Source of the DNA: JBIOUF01 sp044866695
GTDB lineage: Bacteria > Actinomycetota > Actinomycetes > Propionibacteriales > Nocardioidaceae
Assembly: GCA_044866695.1 (NCBI GenBank)
Contig: JBIOUF010000305.1
Location: 1-15,233, forward strand
Direction of reading: 5' to 3'
DNA: 15,233 nt
The position numbers and the translations under genes were made by a program. Shown piece after piece: positions 1 to 7,382 of the stretch. How positions within the stretch are numbered: the first letter of the stretch is position 1; each line of letters opens with the position of its first letter. The notes beneath the pieces were generated by a model that searched no databases, was not told the DNA's origin, and saw only the letters and a list, made by a program, of their open reading frames with translations.

Positions 1-1201
1 GCGCCTGGGTGCGGCTGCGGCCGGTGACCACCAGCTTGGCGACCAGGGAGTCGAAGGAGCCCGGGACGGTCTCGCCCTCGGCGTAGCCGCCGTCCAGCCG
101 GACGCCCGGTCCCGACGGCGGGTCCCACCGGGTCAGCGTGCCGGGGGCCGGCATGAAGCCGCGGCCGGCGTCCTCGGCGTTGATCCGGAACTCGATGGCG
201 TGGCCGGCGACCGGCGGGTCGTCGTAGCCGAGCGCCTCGCCGGCGGCGATGCGGAACATCTCCCTGACCAGGTCGATGCCGGTGACCTGCTCGGTGACCG
301 GATGCTCGACCTGGAGGCGGGTGTTGACCTCCAGGAACGAGATGGTGCCGTCCTGGCCGACCAGGAACTCACACGTCCCCGCGCCGACGTACCCGGCCTC
401 GGCCAGGATCGCCTTCGAGGAGTCGTAGAGCGTGGCGACCTGCTCGTCGGACAGGAACGGCGCCGGGGCCTCCTCGACCAGCTTCTGGTGGCGGCGCTGG
501 AGCGAGCAGTCCCGGGTGGACACCACGACCACGGCGCCGTGCCGGTCGGCGAGGCACTGGGTCTCCACGTGCCGGGGCCGGTCCAGGTAGCGCTCCACGA
601 AGCACTCCCCGCGGCCGAAGGCGGTCACCGCCTCGCGGACCGCCGACTCGTACTGGTGGGCGACCTCGTCCTCGGTGCGGGCCACCTTGAGGCCACGACC
701 GCCCCCGCCGAACGCCGCCTTGATCGCGATCGGCAGCCCGTGCTCGCGCGCGAACGCCACGACCTCCTCCGCGCCCGAGACCGGGTCCGGGGTGCCCGCG
801 ACCAGCGGCGCGCCGACCTTCTGCGCGATGTGGCGGGCCTGCACCTTGTCGCCCAGGGCCTCGATCGCCTCGGGGGGCGGGCCGATCCAGACCAGCCCGG
901 CCTCGGAGACGGCGCGGGCGAACGCGGCGTTCTCGGCCAGGAAGCCGTAGCCGGGGTGGACAGAGTCTGCGCCGGAGCGCCGGGCGGCGGCGAGGATCCT
1001 CTCGATCGACAGGTACGACTCGGCGGGCGTGGCGCCGCCGAGGGTGTAGGCCTCGTCGGCCAGCCGCACGAACTGCGCGTCCCGGTCCGGGTCGGCGTAC
1101 ACCGCCACGCTGCCGATCCCGGCGTCCCGACAGGCGCGGACCACCCGGACGGCGATCTCGCCCCGGTTGGCGACGAGGACCTTCTGCAGCGGTGTCGGCA
1201 C
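1..1201 (-). CDS. accA3: Acyl-CoA carboxylase alpha chain, biotin carboxylase part (3' end outside window)
   Basis: The protein carboxylates biotin with ATP and bicarbonate, the first half-reaction of acetyl-/propionyl-CoA carboxylase in the cytoplasm. About 400 residues are visible. It opens with PTPLQKVLVANRGEIAVRV, the biotin carboxylase N-domain. The ATP-grasp glycine loop AFGGGGRGLKVA lies near residues 162-173, then STRDCSLQRRHQKLVEEAP, and the catalytic EVNTRLQVEH near residues 287-296. It is cut in the biotin carboxylase C-terminal domain, so the biotinyl (BCCP) domain expected in actinobacterial alpha chains would lie beyond base 1. The start is GTG at 1201, with AGGAG 6 nt upstream. 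The sequence resembles M. tuberculosis AccA3 from memory, and accA3 lies near maf there too, which supports the name. A methylcrotonyl- or propionyl-CoA-specific paralogue cannot be excluded without the beta subunit. Confidence 0.93.
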   Translation of the reverse strand, partial: MPTPLQKVLVANRGEIAVRVVRACRDAGIGSVAVYADPDRDAQFVRLADEAYTLGGATPAESYLSIERILAAARRSGADSVHPGYGFLAENAAFARAVSEAGLVWIGPPPEAIEALGDKVQARHIAQKVGAPLVAGTPDPVSGAEEVVAFAREHGLPIAIKAAFGGGGRGLKVARTEDEVAHQYESAVREAVTAFGRGECFVERYLDRPRHVETQCLADRHGAVVVVSTRDCSLQRRHQKLVEEAPAPFLSDEQVATLYDSSKAILAEAGYVGAGTCEFLVGQDGTISFLEVNTRLQVEHPVTEQVTGIDLVREMFRIAAGEALGYDDPPVAGHAIEFRINAEDAGRGFMPAPGTLTRWDPPSGPGVRLDGGYAEGETVPGSFDSLVAKLVVTGRSRTQA

Positions 1202-1300
1202 GCAACGCTCCTAAAGGGCTGGCCCCGCGGGAACCAGTTGACTGATCGGGCAGTGTACGGGCAAGGGGCCCTGGGCCTTCGGTTAGGGCAGGATGACCAG
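1202..1300. promoter_or_regulatory. Divergent intergenic region between accA3 and acyl-CoA dehydrogenase
   Basis: This 99-bp gap separates two genes transcribed away from each other and must hold both promoters or leaders. On the minus strand TACACT (1257-1252) fits a -10 TAnnnT pattern and would give an accA3 leader of about 45 nt; no good -35 lies 17-18 bp upstream of it. On the plus strand TTGACT (1238-1243) looks like a -35, but the bases 17 bp later are not a -10. AGGA at 1290-1293 is the ribosome binding site for the dehydrogenase, 7 nt from its ATG. The promoter assignments are weak. Confidence 0.35.
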
Positions 1301-2467
1301 ATGACCTTCGCCCTGAGCCCCGAGCACGAGGACTTCCGGCGCACCGTCCGCGACTTCGCCGAGCGTGAGGTCGCGCCGTACTGCGCCTCCTGGGACCGCG
1401 AGCACCGGTTCCCGGTCGAGGTCGTCGAGAAGATGGGCGACCTCGGCCTGTTCGGCCTCACCGCTCCGGAGGAGTACGGCGGGGCCGGCGGCGACTTCAC
1501 CAGTCTCTGCGTGGCGATCGAGGAGATCGGCCGGGTCGACCAGGCCCTCGGCATCACCTTGGAGGCCGCGGTCGGGCTGGGCATCAACCCGGTCCTGACC
1601 TTCGGCGACGACGAGCAGCGGCAGACCTGGCTGCCCGACCTGGTGGCCGGCCGGGCGCTGGCCGGCTTCGGCCTCACCGAGCCGGGCTCCGGGTCCGACG
1701 CAGGGGCCACCGCGACGCGAGCGGTCCTCGACGGGGACGAGTGGGTGGTGGACGGCGCCAAGCAGTTCATCACCAACTCCGGCACGGAGCTGACCTCGGT
1801 GGTCACGGTGACCGCGCGCACCGGCACCCGTCCCGACGGGTCCGCGGAGATCAGCGCGATCCTGGTGCCGTCGGGAACACCGGGGTTCACCGTCGAGCCG
1901 GCCTACGACAAGCTCGGCTGGCGGTCCTCCGACACCCACCCGCTGACCTTCACAGGCTGCCGGGTGCCGGCCGGCAACCTGCTGGGGGACCGCGGTCGGG
2001 GGTTCGCGCAGTTCCTGGCCACCTTGGACGACGGACGCATCGCGATCGCGGCGCTGGCGGTCGGGTGCATCCAGGCCTGCCTGGAGCAGTCGCTGCGCTA
2101 CGCCGGCGAGCGGATGACCTTCGGGCAGCCGATCGGGTCCAAGCAGGCCGTGGCGTTCGGGGTCGCCGACCTCGACGTGATGGCTCAGGCGGCCCGGCTG
2201 CTCACCTACCAGGCCGCCGAGCTCAAGGACGCCGGCGCTCCTCGCGAGGAGGTGCGGCATGCCGCGGCGCGGGCCAAGCTGTACGCCACCGAGTCGGCGG
2301 TCACGGCGACCCGGGTGGCGACCCAGGTGTTCGGCGGCTACGGGTTCATGGAGGAGTACCCGGTCGCCCGGTTCTACCGCGACGCGAAGGTGCTCGAGAT
2401 CGGAGAAGGCACCAGCGAGGTGCAGCGGCTGGTGCTGGCCAGGAGCCTCGGCCTGCCGGTCGAGTGA
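1301..2467 (+). CDS. Acyl-CoA dehydrogenase (FadE-like flavoprotein)
   Basis: This FAD-dependent enzyme introduces an alpha-beta double bond into an acyl-CoA, passing electrons to electron-transfer flavoprotein. At 388 residues it has the usual size for short/medium or branched-chain family members. Visible in order are the helical N-domain (from SPEHEDFRRTVRDFAEREVAP), the beta domain with FGLTEPGSGSDAG near residues 125-137 and KQFITNSG, and the C-terminal helical domain with RMTFGQPIGSKQAV, QVFGGYGFMEEYPVARFYRDAK and EIGEGTSEVQRLVLAR. The catalytic base is probably Glu369 of the EGT motif. ATG at 1301 was chosen because the family N-terminus begins there and AGGA sits 7 nt upstream; the frame stays open further upstream but there overlaps accA3 antisense. 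Substrate chain length cannot be read from sequence. The adjacent accA3 suggests general acyl-CoA or branched-chain amino acid metabolism. Confidence 0.93.
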   Translation: MTFALSPEHEDFRRTVRDFAEREVAPYCASWDREHRFPVEVVEKMGDLGLFGLTAPEEYGGAGGDFTSLCVAIEEIGRVDQALGITLEAAVGLGINPVLTFGDDEQRQTWLPDLVAGRALAGFGLTEPGSGSDAGATATRAVLDGDEWVVDGAKQFITNSGTELTSVVTVTARTGTRPDGSAEISAILVPSGTPGFTVEPAYDKLGWRSSDTHPLTFTGCRVPAGNLLGDRGRGFAQFLATLDDGRIAIAALAVGCIQACLEQSLRYAGERMTFGQPIGSKQAVAFGVADLDVMAQAARLLTYQAAELKDAGAPREEVRHAAARAKLYATESAVTATRVATQVFGGYGFMEEYPVARFYRDAKVLEIGEGTSEVQRLVLARSLGLPVE

Positions 2468-2491
2468 CCTCCGCCCGGGGCGTGGGGCGGC

Positions 2492-3109
2492 TCAGCGGCG
2501 TGGCCTCCGGCCGGCGGGCGGCGCCCACAGCCGGTGCCAGGGCACGCCGAGCTCGGCCAGCAGCTCGCGGAGCAGGGGCAGGCTCAGCCCCACGACGTTG
2601 TGCGGGTCGCCGTCGATGCCGGTCACGAACGGCCCGCCGAGCCCGTCCAGGGTGAACGCTCCGGCGACGTGCAGGGGCTCCCCGGTCGCGACGTAGGCGG
2701 CGATCTCGTCGTCGGTGATGTCGGCGAAGCGCACCACGGTGGACGCCGTCCGACCTGTCTCGCGGCGGGTGTGCGCGTCGACCAGCCAGTGACCGGTGTG
2801 CAGCACGCCCTCGTGGCCGCGCATGGCCCGCCAGCGCATCCGGGCGGACTCCGGGGTGGCCGGCTTGCCGTACGTGCGCCCGTTCAGCTCCAGCAGGGAG
2901 TCGCAGCCCAGGACGAAGGCGTCGGGGCGGCGCCGGGCGACCGTGGTGGCCTTCAGCCGGGCCAGCTCCAGCGCCGTCACGGCGGGAGGGCCCGCGGACG
3001 CACGGGTCTCGTCGACGCCGGAGACGACGACCTCCGGCTCCACCCCAGCCGCGCGGAGCGTGGCCAGCCGTGCGGCCGAGGCCGAGGCGAGGACCAGGTG
3101 CGGGCGCAT
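2492..3109 (-). CDS. maf: Maf-like nucleoside triphosphate pyrophosphatase
   Basis: This is a 205-residue Maf/YhdE family protein. Family members hydrolyse (d)NTPs or modified nucleotides to the monophosphate and pyrophosphate, a house-cleaning role linked to cell-division arrest in some bacteria. Visible motifs are the N-terminal LVLASASAARLATLRAAGV substrate loop, VLGCDSLLELNG (the family's catalytic Asp region, here CDS rather than ADT), the MRGHEGVLHTG segment, and the C-terminal GAFTLDGLGGPFVTGIDGD plus PHNVVGLSLP. ATG at 3109 starts exactly at the conserved MRPHLVLAS; no in-frame GTG or TTG precedes it after the upstream stop. It begins 13 nt after the DUF885 stop with no clear Shine-Dalgarno sequence, so translation is probably coupled. 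It converges on the acyl-CoA dehydrogenase with only 24 bp between the stop codons. Which nucleotide it prefers is not determined. Confidence 0.93.
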   Translation of the reverse strand: MRPHLVLASASAARLATLRAAGVEPEVVVSGVDETRASAGPPAVTALELARLKATTVARRRPDAFVLGCDSLLELNGRTYGKPATPESARMRWRAMRGHEGVLHTGHWLVDAHTRRETGRTASTVVRFADITDDEIAAYVATGEPLHVAGAFTLDGLGGPFVTGIDGDPHNVVGLSLPLLRELLAELGVPWHRLWAPPAGRRPRR

Positions 3110-3122
3110 CGCGCGCGGCCAC

Positions 3123-4805
3123 TCACAGGCGGGCCAGCGCCGCGGACAACGGCTCCAGCCCGACGGAGCCGAGGTCGAGCGCGGCGCGGTGGAACGCCTT
3201 GAGGTCGAAGGCATCCCCGTGCCGGGCCCGGACGTCGTCGCGGGCGCGCAGCCACAGCCGCTCGCCCACCTTGTACGACGGGGCCTGGCCGGGCCAGCCC
3301 AGGTAGCGGTTGATCTCGAAGCGCAGCATCGCCTCGTCGGTCCGCGAGTGCCGTCGCAGGAGCTCCCACCCGAGCTCGGGGGTGCACCGCTCGCCGGGGT
3401 GGAACCCGAACGGGTTGTCCGGGGGGATCTCCAGCTCCAGGTGCATGCCGATGTCGATGACGACGCGGACGGCCCGCAGCGACTGCGCGTCGAGCATGCC
3501 GAGCCGGTTCCCCGGATCGTCGAGGTAGCCCAGCTCGTCCATGAGCCGCTCGGCGTACAGCGCCCAGCCCTCGCCACTGCCGGAGACCCAGCACATGTCG
3601 CGCTGCCACCGGTTCAGCAGGTCGCTGCGGAGCTTGGTCTGGGCGACCTGGAGGTGGTGACCCGGGACCCCCTCGTGGTAGACCGTCGTGACCTCCCGCC
3701 AGGTGGAGAACCGGGTCATGTCCTCGGGCACCGACCACCACATCCGGCCGGGCCGGGTGAAGTCCTCGTTGGGACCGGTGTAGTAGATGCCGCCGTCGGT
3801 CGTCGGGGCGATGCAGCACTCGATGCGCCGGATCGCCGGGGGGATCTCGAAGTGGGTCTCGGCGAGGTCCGAGATCGCCTGGTCGGCGACTCCCTGCATC
3901 CAGTCGCGGAACGCCTCCTTGGTCGGCAGGGTGCGCAAGGGGTCGTCGTCGAGCGCGGCCACCGCGTCGGCGACCGTGCCTCCCGGCACCAGCTGGCCGG
4001 CCACGTCGACCATCAGGTCGTCCAGCCGCTCGAGCTCCTGCCAGGCCCAGGCGTAGGTCTCCTCGAGGTCCACCGCCGCGCCGAGGAAGAACCGGCTGGC
4101 CAGCGCGTACCGGTCGGGTCCGACCGCGTCCCGGTCCCTCGCCCGGGGCAGCAGGTCGGTCTCCAGCCAGCGGCCGGTCTCGGCGAACGCGGCGGTGGCG
4201 GCCTCGGCGTCGCGAAGCAGCCGGTCGCGCAGGTGGTCCGGCGCGGCGTCGACCAGGCTCACCAGCAGGCCGGGCACCCCGGTCTGGCCGGTCCAGGAGC
4301 GCACCTGCGCGACCACCTCGACGACCTGTCGCCTCGCGGCCACGTGGCCGGCGGCCGCCTCGGTGTCGATCGTGCGCCGCCACCCCTCCAGCGCGGCGGG
4401 CACGCCGGCCAGCCGGCTGCCGATGTCCCGCCACCCTTCGACCGAGCCGGTGTCCATCAGGTCGAAGCACTCCCGCACCTCGTGCAGGCCGCTGGCGATC
4501 ACCGAGAGCTCCGCCTGCGTCTCGTGGGCCGCGTAGCGCTCCAGCGTGACCCCGAGCCGCTCCAGGAAGGCCTCCCGCGCGGCGCGCTCGCGCTCGTCGG
4601 CCGGTGCGGCGGCCTGCGCGGCGGCGTAGGCCGACCGGGTCAGCTGCTCGCGAGCGGCGTGGCCGTCGGGGGAGAGGTCGGGCAGCTCGTGCTCGTGGCC
4701 GAGGATCCCCATCGCGGTGGCCGCCAGCGGGTCGAGGGCGGCGTAGTCCTCGACGTACCGGTCGGCGATGGCATCGACCGGTCTCGATGAGTGCTCCGGG
4801 CTCAC
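3123..4805 (-). CDS. DUF885 family protein, putative zinc-dependent hydrolase
   Basis: This 560-residue protein matches the DUF885 family, mostly uncharacterised and thought to contain metallopeptidases. The clearest motif is HEGVPGHHLQ at residues 377-386, an HExxPGHH signature that resembles a gluzincin metal site, with Glu378 the likely catalytic base. Other family blocks visible are FSTWREVTTVYHEG, SGSGEGWALYAERLMDELGY with a plausible third metal ligand (the Glu in GEGW), and near the C-terminus FEINRYLGWPGQAPSYKVGE. There is no signal peptide, so it is predicted cytoplasmic. The start is GTG at 4805; the hexamer TAGGCT lies 6 nt upstream in place of a Shine-Dalgarno sequence, suggesting a leaderless transcript. 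It probably forms an operon with maf. The substrate is unknown, and peptidase activity is inferred from the motif only. Confidence 0.88.
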   Translation of the reverse strand: MSPEHSSRPVDAIADRYVEDYAALDPLAATAMGILGHEHELPDLSPDGHAAREQLTRSAYAAAQAAAPADERERAAREAFLERLGVTLERYAAHETQAELSVIASGLHEVRECFDLMDTGSVEGWRDIGSRLAGVPAALEGWRRTIDTEAAAGHVAARRQVVEVVAQVRSWTGQTGVPGLLVSLVDAAPDHLRDRLLRDAEAATAAFAETGRWLETDLLPRARDRDAVGPDRYALASRFFLGAAVDLEETYAWAWQELERLDDLMVDVAGQLVPGGTVADAVAALDDDPLRTLPTKEAFRDWMQGVADQAISDLAETHFEIPPAIRRIECCIAPTTDGGIYYTGPNEDFTRPGRMWWSVPEDMTRFSTWREVTTVYHEGVPGHHLQVAQTKLRSDLLNRWQRDMCWVSGSGEGWALYAERLMDELGYLDDPGNRLGMLDAQSLRAVRVVIDIGMHLELEIPPDNPFGFHPGERCTPELGWELLRRHSRTDEAMLRFEINRYLGWPGQAPSYKVGERLWLRARDDVRARHGDAFDLKAFHRAALDLGSVGLEPLSAALARL

Positions 4806-4811
4806 GCGGCG

Positions 4812-4817
4812 AGCCTA
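4812..4817 (-). promoter_or_regulatory. Putative -10 element of a leaderless DUF885-maf transcript
   Basis: On the minus strand the bases read TAGGCT, then six bases (CGCCGC), then the GTG start. This fits the actinobacterial TAnnnT -10 pattern with transcription beginning at or beside the start codon. No recognisable -35 is seen, and there is no Shine-Dalgarno sequence between the hexamer and the GTG. Similar hexamers precede prfB and ftsE in this window. Confidence 0.4.
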
Positions 4818-5024
4818 CGCCGGGACGGGCCGGGGCCGGTCGCTGTCCCCAGGCACGTGCGAAGACGACAGCGGGGCCGTGGGCGTCGTATCTCCCGCCC
4901 CGTCAGCCACAGCCGACATCCCGCTTCCCAGGTCTGTCCACAACCCGGACGCCCGGCGCAGCGCCGAAGGCGGCGGCAGGGTAAAACTACCGCCCAGCAC
5001 CGCACTCGGGACGGACGGAGACGC
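4818..5024. other. Non-coding region upstream of the tad cluster
   Basis: These 207 bp lie between the divergent DUF885 gene and the first possible ORF of the tad cluster; without that short ORF the gene-free stretch would be 368 bp. No conserved protein reads through it in any frame. The only AT-rich patch is GTAAAACT at 4981-4988, a weak -10-like sequence about 37 nt before the ATG at 5025, with no matching -35. It presumably holds the tad promoter, but no operator or strong terminator could be identified. Confidence 0.3.
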
Positions 5025-5177
5025 ATGGACGCGCGCGCAGTGGGCCGACGGACCCGCTCAGGCCAGCCCTGGACGCACCGCGCCGCGGGCCACCCGGCGG
5101 GGGCCCCGGGACCGGACGGCCTGGCCTCGGTCGGCCACCCGACGCCGTGCCGAACTCTGCCGGGAGCACGGACATGA
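5025..5177 (+). CDS. Possible 50-residue leader ORF overlapping tadA by ATGA
   Basis: An ATG at 5025 has GGAG at 5017-5020 just upstream and opens a 50-codon frame starting MDARAVGRRTRSGQPWTHRA, rich in Arg, Gly, Pro and His. Its TGA (5175-5177) overlaps the tadA ATG (5174-5176) as ATGA, the same type of junction found between other genes in this cluster. No homology is recognised and no membrane segment or signal peptide is evident. It could be a translated leader coupling translation into tadA, a small basic protein, or a chance frame, since open frames are frequent in DNA this GC-rich. The combination of an acceptable ribosome binding site with the exact 4-bp overlap is the only positive evidence. 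Confidence 0.35.
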   Translation: MDARAVGRRTRSGQPWTHRAAGHPAGAPGPDGLASVGHPTPCRTLPGART

Positions 5178-6496
5178 GCCTGACCCAGACCCACGCCCCT
5201 CCCGCCCATCCCGCGTCGTCGGCGCGTCCCGGCCGGCCCCCCTCGCCGACCACCGCGGTCGACGCCGACGCGGACCTCCTCGGCACCCTGGACGGCATGC
5301 TGCGCGACCTGGTCCGGTCGCGCGGCGTGGACCCGCAGCGCGACGCGGGCCAGGTGCGCCGGCTGGCCCAGGAGCTGGTGCGCGACCACGACCAGCGCAG
5401 CCTGACCGGGGCGGTGCTCCCCGTGGCCGACCCCGACGGCGTCGTCGAGGAGCTGGTGGCGAACGTCGCCGGGTTCGGGGTGCTGCAGCGCTACCTCGAC
5501 GACCCGGAGGTCGAGGAGATCTGGGTGAACCAGCCGTCGCGGGTGTTCGTCGCCCGGTCCGGCCACCACGAGCTCACCCCCACGATCCTGACCAGGGCGC
5601 AGGTGCACGAGCTGGTCGAACGGATGCTGAAGACCAGCGGCCGCCGGGTGGACCTCAGCCAGCCCTTCGTCGACGCCATGCTGCCCGGCGGGCACCGCCT
5701 CCACGTGGTCCTGGAGGGGATCGCCCGGGAGTTCAGCGCGGTGAACATCCGCAAGTTCGTGGTGCGCGCCGCCTCGCTGGTCGACCTGGTCGGCCTGGGC
5801 AGCCTGACCGAGCAGGCCGCGCGGTTCCTCGACGCCGCGGTGCGGGCCGGCCTGAACATCGTGGTCGCCGGTGGCACCCAGGCCGGCAAGACCACCATGC
5901 TCAACTGCCTGGCCGCGTCCATCCCCGGCGGTCAACGGGTGATCTCGGTGGAGGAGGTCTTCGAGCTCGACTTCGACCACCCGGACTGGGTGGCGCTGCA
6001 GACCCGCCAGCGCGGCCTGGAGGGCACCGGCGAGGTCACGCTGCGCGACCTGGTGAAGGAGAGCCTGCGCATGCGGCCGTCCCGGGTGATCGTCGGCGAG
6101 GTCAGGTCGCAGGAGTGCCTGGACCTGCTGCTCGCCCTCAACGCCGGCCTGCCCGGCATGGCCTCGCTGCATGCGAACAGCGCCCGGGAGGCGCTGGTGA
6201 AGATGTGCACGCTGCCGCTCCTGGCGGGGGAGAACATCTCCGCGCGCTTCGTGGTGCCCACGGTGGCCTCGTCGGTGGACCTGGTCGTGCACCTGGACAT
6301 CGACGGCGCCGGCCTGCGCCGGGTGGAGGAGATCGTCGCCGTACCCGGCCGGGTGGAGGCCGACACGATCGAGACCGAGCCGCTGTTCGTACGCCGAGGC
6401 GGCGAGCTGCGCCGGGCCCCGGGCAGGCCGCCCCGTCCGGAGCGTTTCGAGCGGGTCGGGGTGGACCTGACCTCGGTCCTCGGCGACGCGGCCTGA
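5174..6496 (+). CDS. tadA: TadA/CpaF-type secretion ATPase
   Basis: This is a 440-residue cytoplasmic ATPase of the type II/IV secretion superfamily, expected to form a hexamer that powers Tad pilus assembly through TadB and TadC. Seen in order: a Pro/Ala-rich disordered N-terminus (residues 1-35), the N-terminal domain with DDPEVEEIWVNQPSRVFVAR, the Walker A motif GGTQAGKTT (233-241, Lys239), an acidic EEVFELDFDHPDW box, the Walker B-like RVIVGEVR (Glu309), then LALNAGLPGMASLHANSAREAL, the CpaF histidine box. ATG at 5174 is preferred: GGGAG lies 7 nt upstream, whereas an in-frame GTG at 5147 has no ribosome binding site. In M. tuberculosis the corresponding gene is Rv3659c. It heads the conserved cluster, 31 bp before tadB, and no TadZ/Ssd partner precedes it here. 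Confidence 0.93.
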   Translation: MSLTQTHAPPAHPASSARPGRPPSPTTAVDADADLLGTLDGMLRDLVRSRGVDPQRDAGQVRRLAQELVRDHDQRSLTGAVLPVADPDGVVEELVANVAGFGVLQRYLDDPEVEEIWVNQPSRVFVARSGHHELTPTILTRAQVHELVERMLKTSGRRVDLSQPFVDAMLPGGHRLHVVLEGIAREFSAVNIRKFVVRAASLVDLVGLGSLTEQAARFLDAAVRAGLNIVVAGGTQAGKTTMLNCLAASIPGGQRVISVEEVFELDFDHPDWVALQTRQRGLEGTGEVTLRDLVKESLRMRPSRVIVGEVRSQECLDLLLALNAGLPGMASLHANSAREALVKMCTLPLLAGENISARFVVPTVASSVDLVVHLDIDGAGLRRVEEIVAVPGRVEADTIETEPLFVRRGGELRRAPGRPPRPERFERVGVDLTSVLGDAA

Positions 6497-6527
6497 GCTC
6501 GGGCGAAAACCGTTCGGGGGGCAGCGC

Positions 6528-7382
6528 ATGGGAGTCGTCGTCGGGGCCATGGCGGGCGTCGGCCTGCTACTGGTGTGGCTCGCCGTGTCGTCGCCGGACG
6601 CTCCACGCGGGCGTCCGGAGCGTCGCGGCCGGACCCGTGAGCTGCTGGACCGGGCGGGGCTGGCCGCGGTCTCGGTCCGCACGATGGGCGTGGTCTGCGC
6701 GGTCGCCGGCGTGGTGGTGTTCCTGGTGGTGCAGGCCGCCTCGCGCACCACGACGGTCTCCGTGGCGTTCGGCGTGCTGGCGGCGTACCTGCCGCTGGCC
6801 GCGGTGTCCGGGCGCGCGCGACGGCGCCAGCGCGAGCTCGCCGAGGTGTGGCCCGACGCGGTGGACAACCTGGCCAGCGCGGTGCGTGCCGGAATGTCGC
6901 TGCCCGAGGCGCTCTCGGGGCTGTCCGAGCGCGGGCCGGAGCCGCTGCGTCCGGCGTTCGCCGGGTTCGCGCTGGACTACCAGTCGACCGGCCGGTTCGG
7001 GGAGGCGCTCGACCTGCTGAAGACCCGGCTGGCCGACCCGGTCGGGGACCGCGTGGTCGAGGGGCTGCGGGTGGCCCGTGAGGTCGGCGGCGGAGACCTC
7101 GGGCGGCTGCTGCGCAACCTGTCCGGCCACCTCCGCGACGACGCACGCACCCGGTCCGAGCTGGAGTCGCGCCAGTCCTGGACGGTCAACGGGGCCCGCC
7201 TCGCGGTCGCGGCGCCCTGGCTGGTGCTGCTGTTGATGAGCCTCCAGCGCGACGTCGTCACGCGCTACGCGTCGCCGGCGGGTGCGATGGTGCTGGTCTT
7301 CGGCGCCCTGGCCTGCCTGCTCGCCTACCGGCTGATGCTGCGGATCGGGCGGCTGCCCGCGGAACGCCGGGTGATGTCGTGA
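6528..7382 (+). CDS. tadB: TadB, type II secretion F-domain inner-membrane platform protein
   Basis: A 284-residue membrane protein with the T2SSF domain. With TadC it forms the inner-membrane platform that couples TadA ATP hydrolysis to pilin extraction. Hydrophobic segments are seen near residues 2-20, 53-72 and 80-90, and a C-terminal pair at roughly 222-240 and 248-270. The cytoplasmic T2SSF region lies between, near residues 105-215, with the typical WPDAVDNLASAVRAGMSLP opening and a later VAREVGGGDLGRLLRNLSGHLR. The ATG at 6528 follows a G-rich tract (GGGGGG, 6516-6521) that can act as ribosome binding site. Its TGA overlaps the tadC GTG as GTGA. The role is inferred from family and gene order. 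Confidence 0.88.
   Translation: MGVVVGAMAGVGLLLVWLAVSSPDAPRGRPERRGRTRELLDRAGLAAVSVRTMGVVCAVAGVVVFLVVQAASRTTTVSVAFGVLAAYLPLAAVSGRARRRQRELAEVWPDAVDNLASAVRAGMSLPEALSGLSERGPEPLRPAFAGFALDYQSTGRFGEALDLLKTRLADPVGDRVVEGLRVAREVGGGDLGRLLRNLSGHLRDDARTRSELESRQSWTVNGARLAVAAPWLVLLLMSLQRDVVTRYASPAGAMVLVFGALACLLAYRLMLRIGRLPAERRVMS

Noticed and set aside
1238..1266. TTGACT as a -35 for the acyl-CoA dehydrogenase
   Set aside because: No TAnnnT hexamer lies 16-19 bp downstream; TACGGG is only 12 bp away.
200..1300. In-frame extension of the acyl-CoA dehydrogenase upstream to base 200
   Set aside because: It would run antisense through the conserved accA3 frame and add more than 360 residues without any domain; family homology begins at 1301.
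5147..5176. Upstream GTG start for tadA at 5147
   Set aside because: It has no ribosome binding site, whereas the ATG at 5174 has GGGAG at 7 nt.
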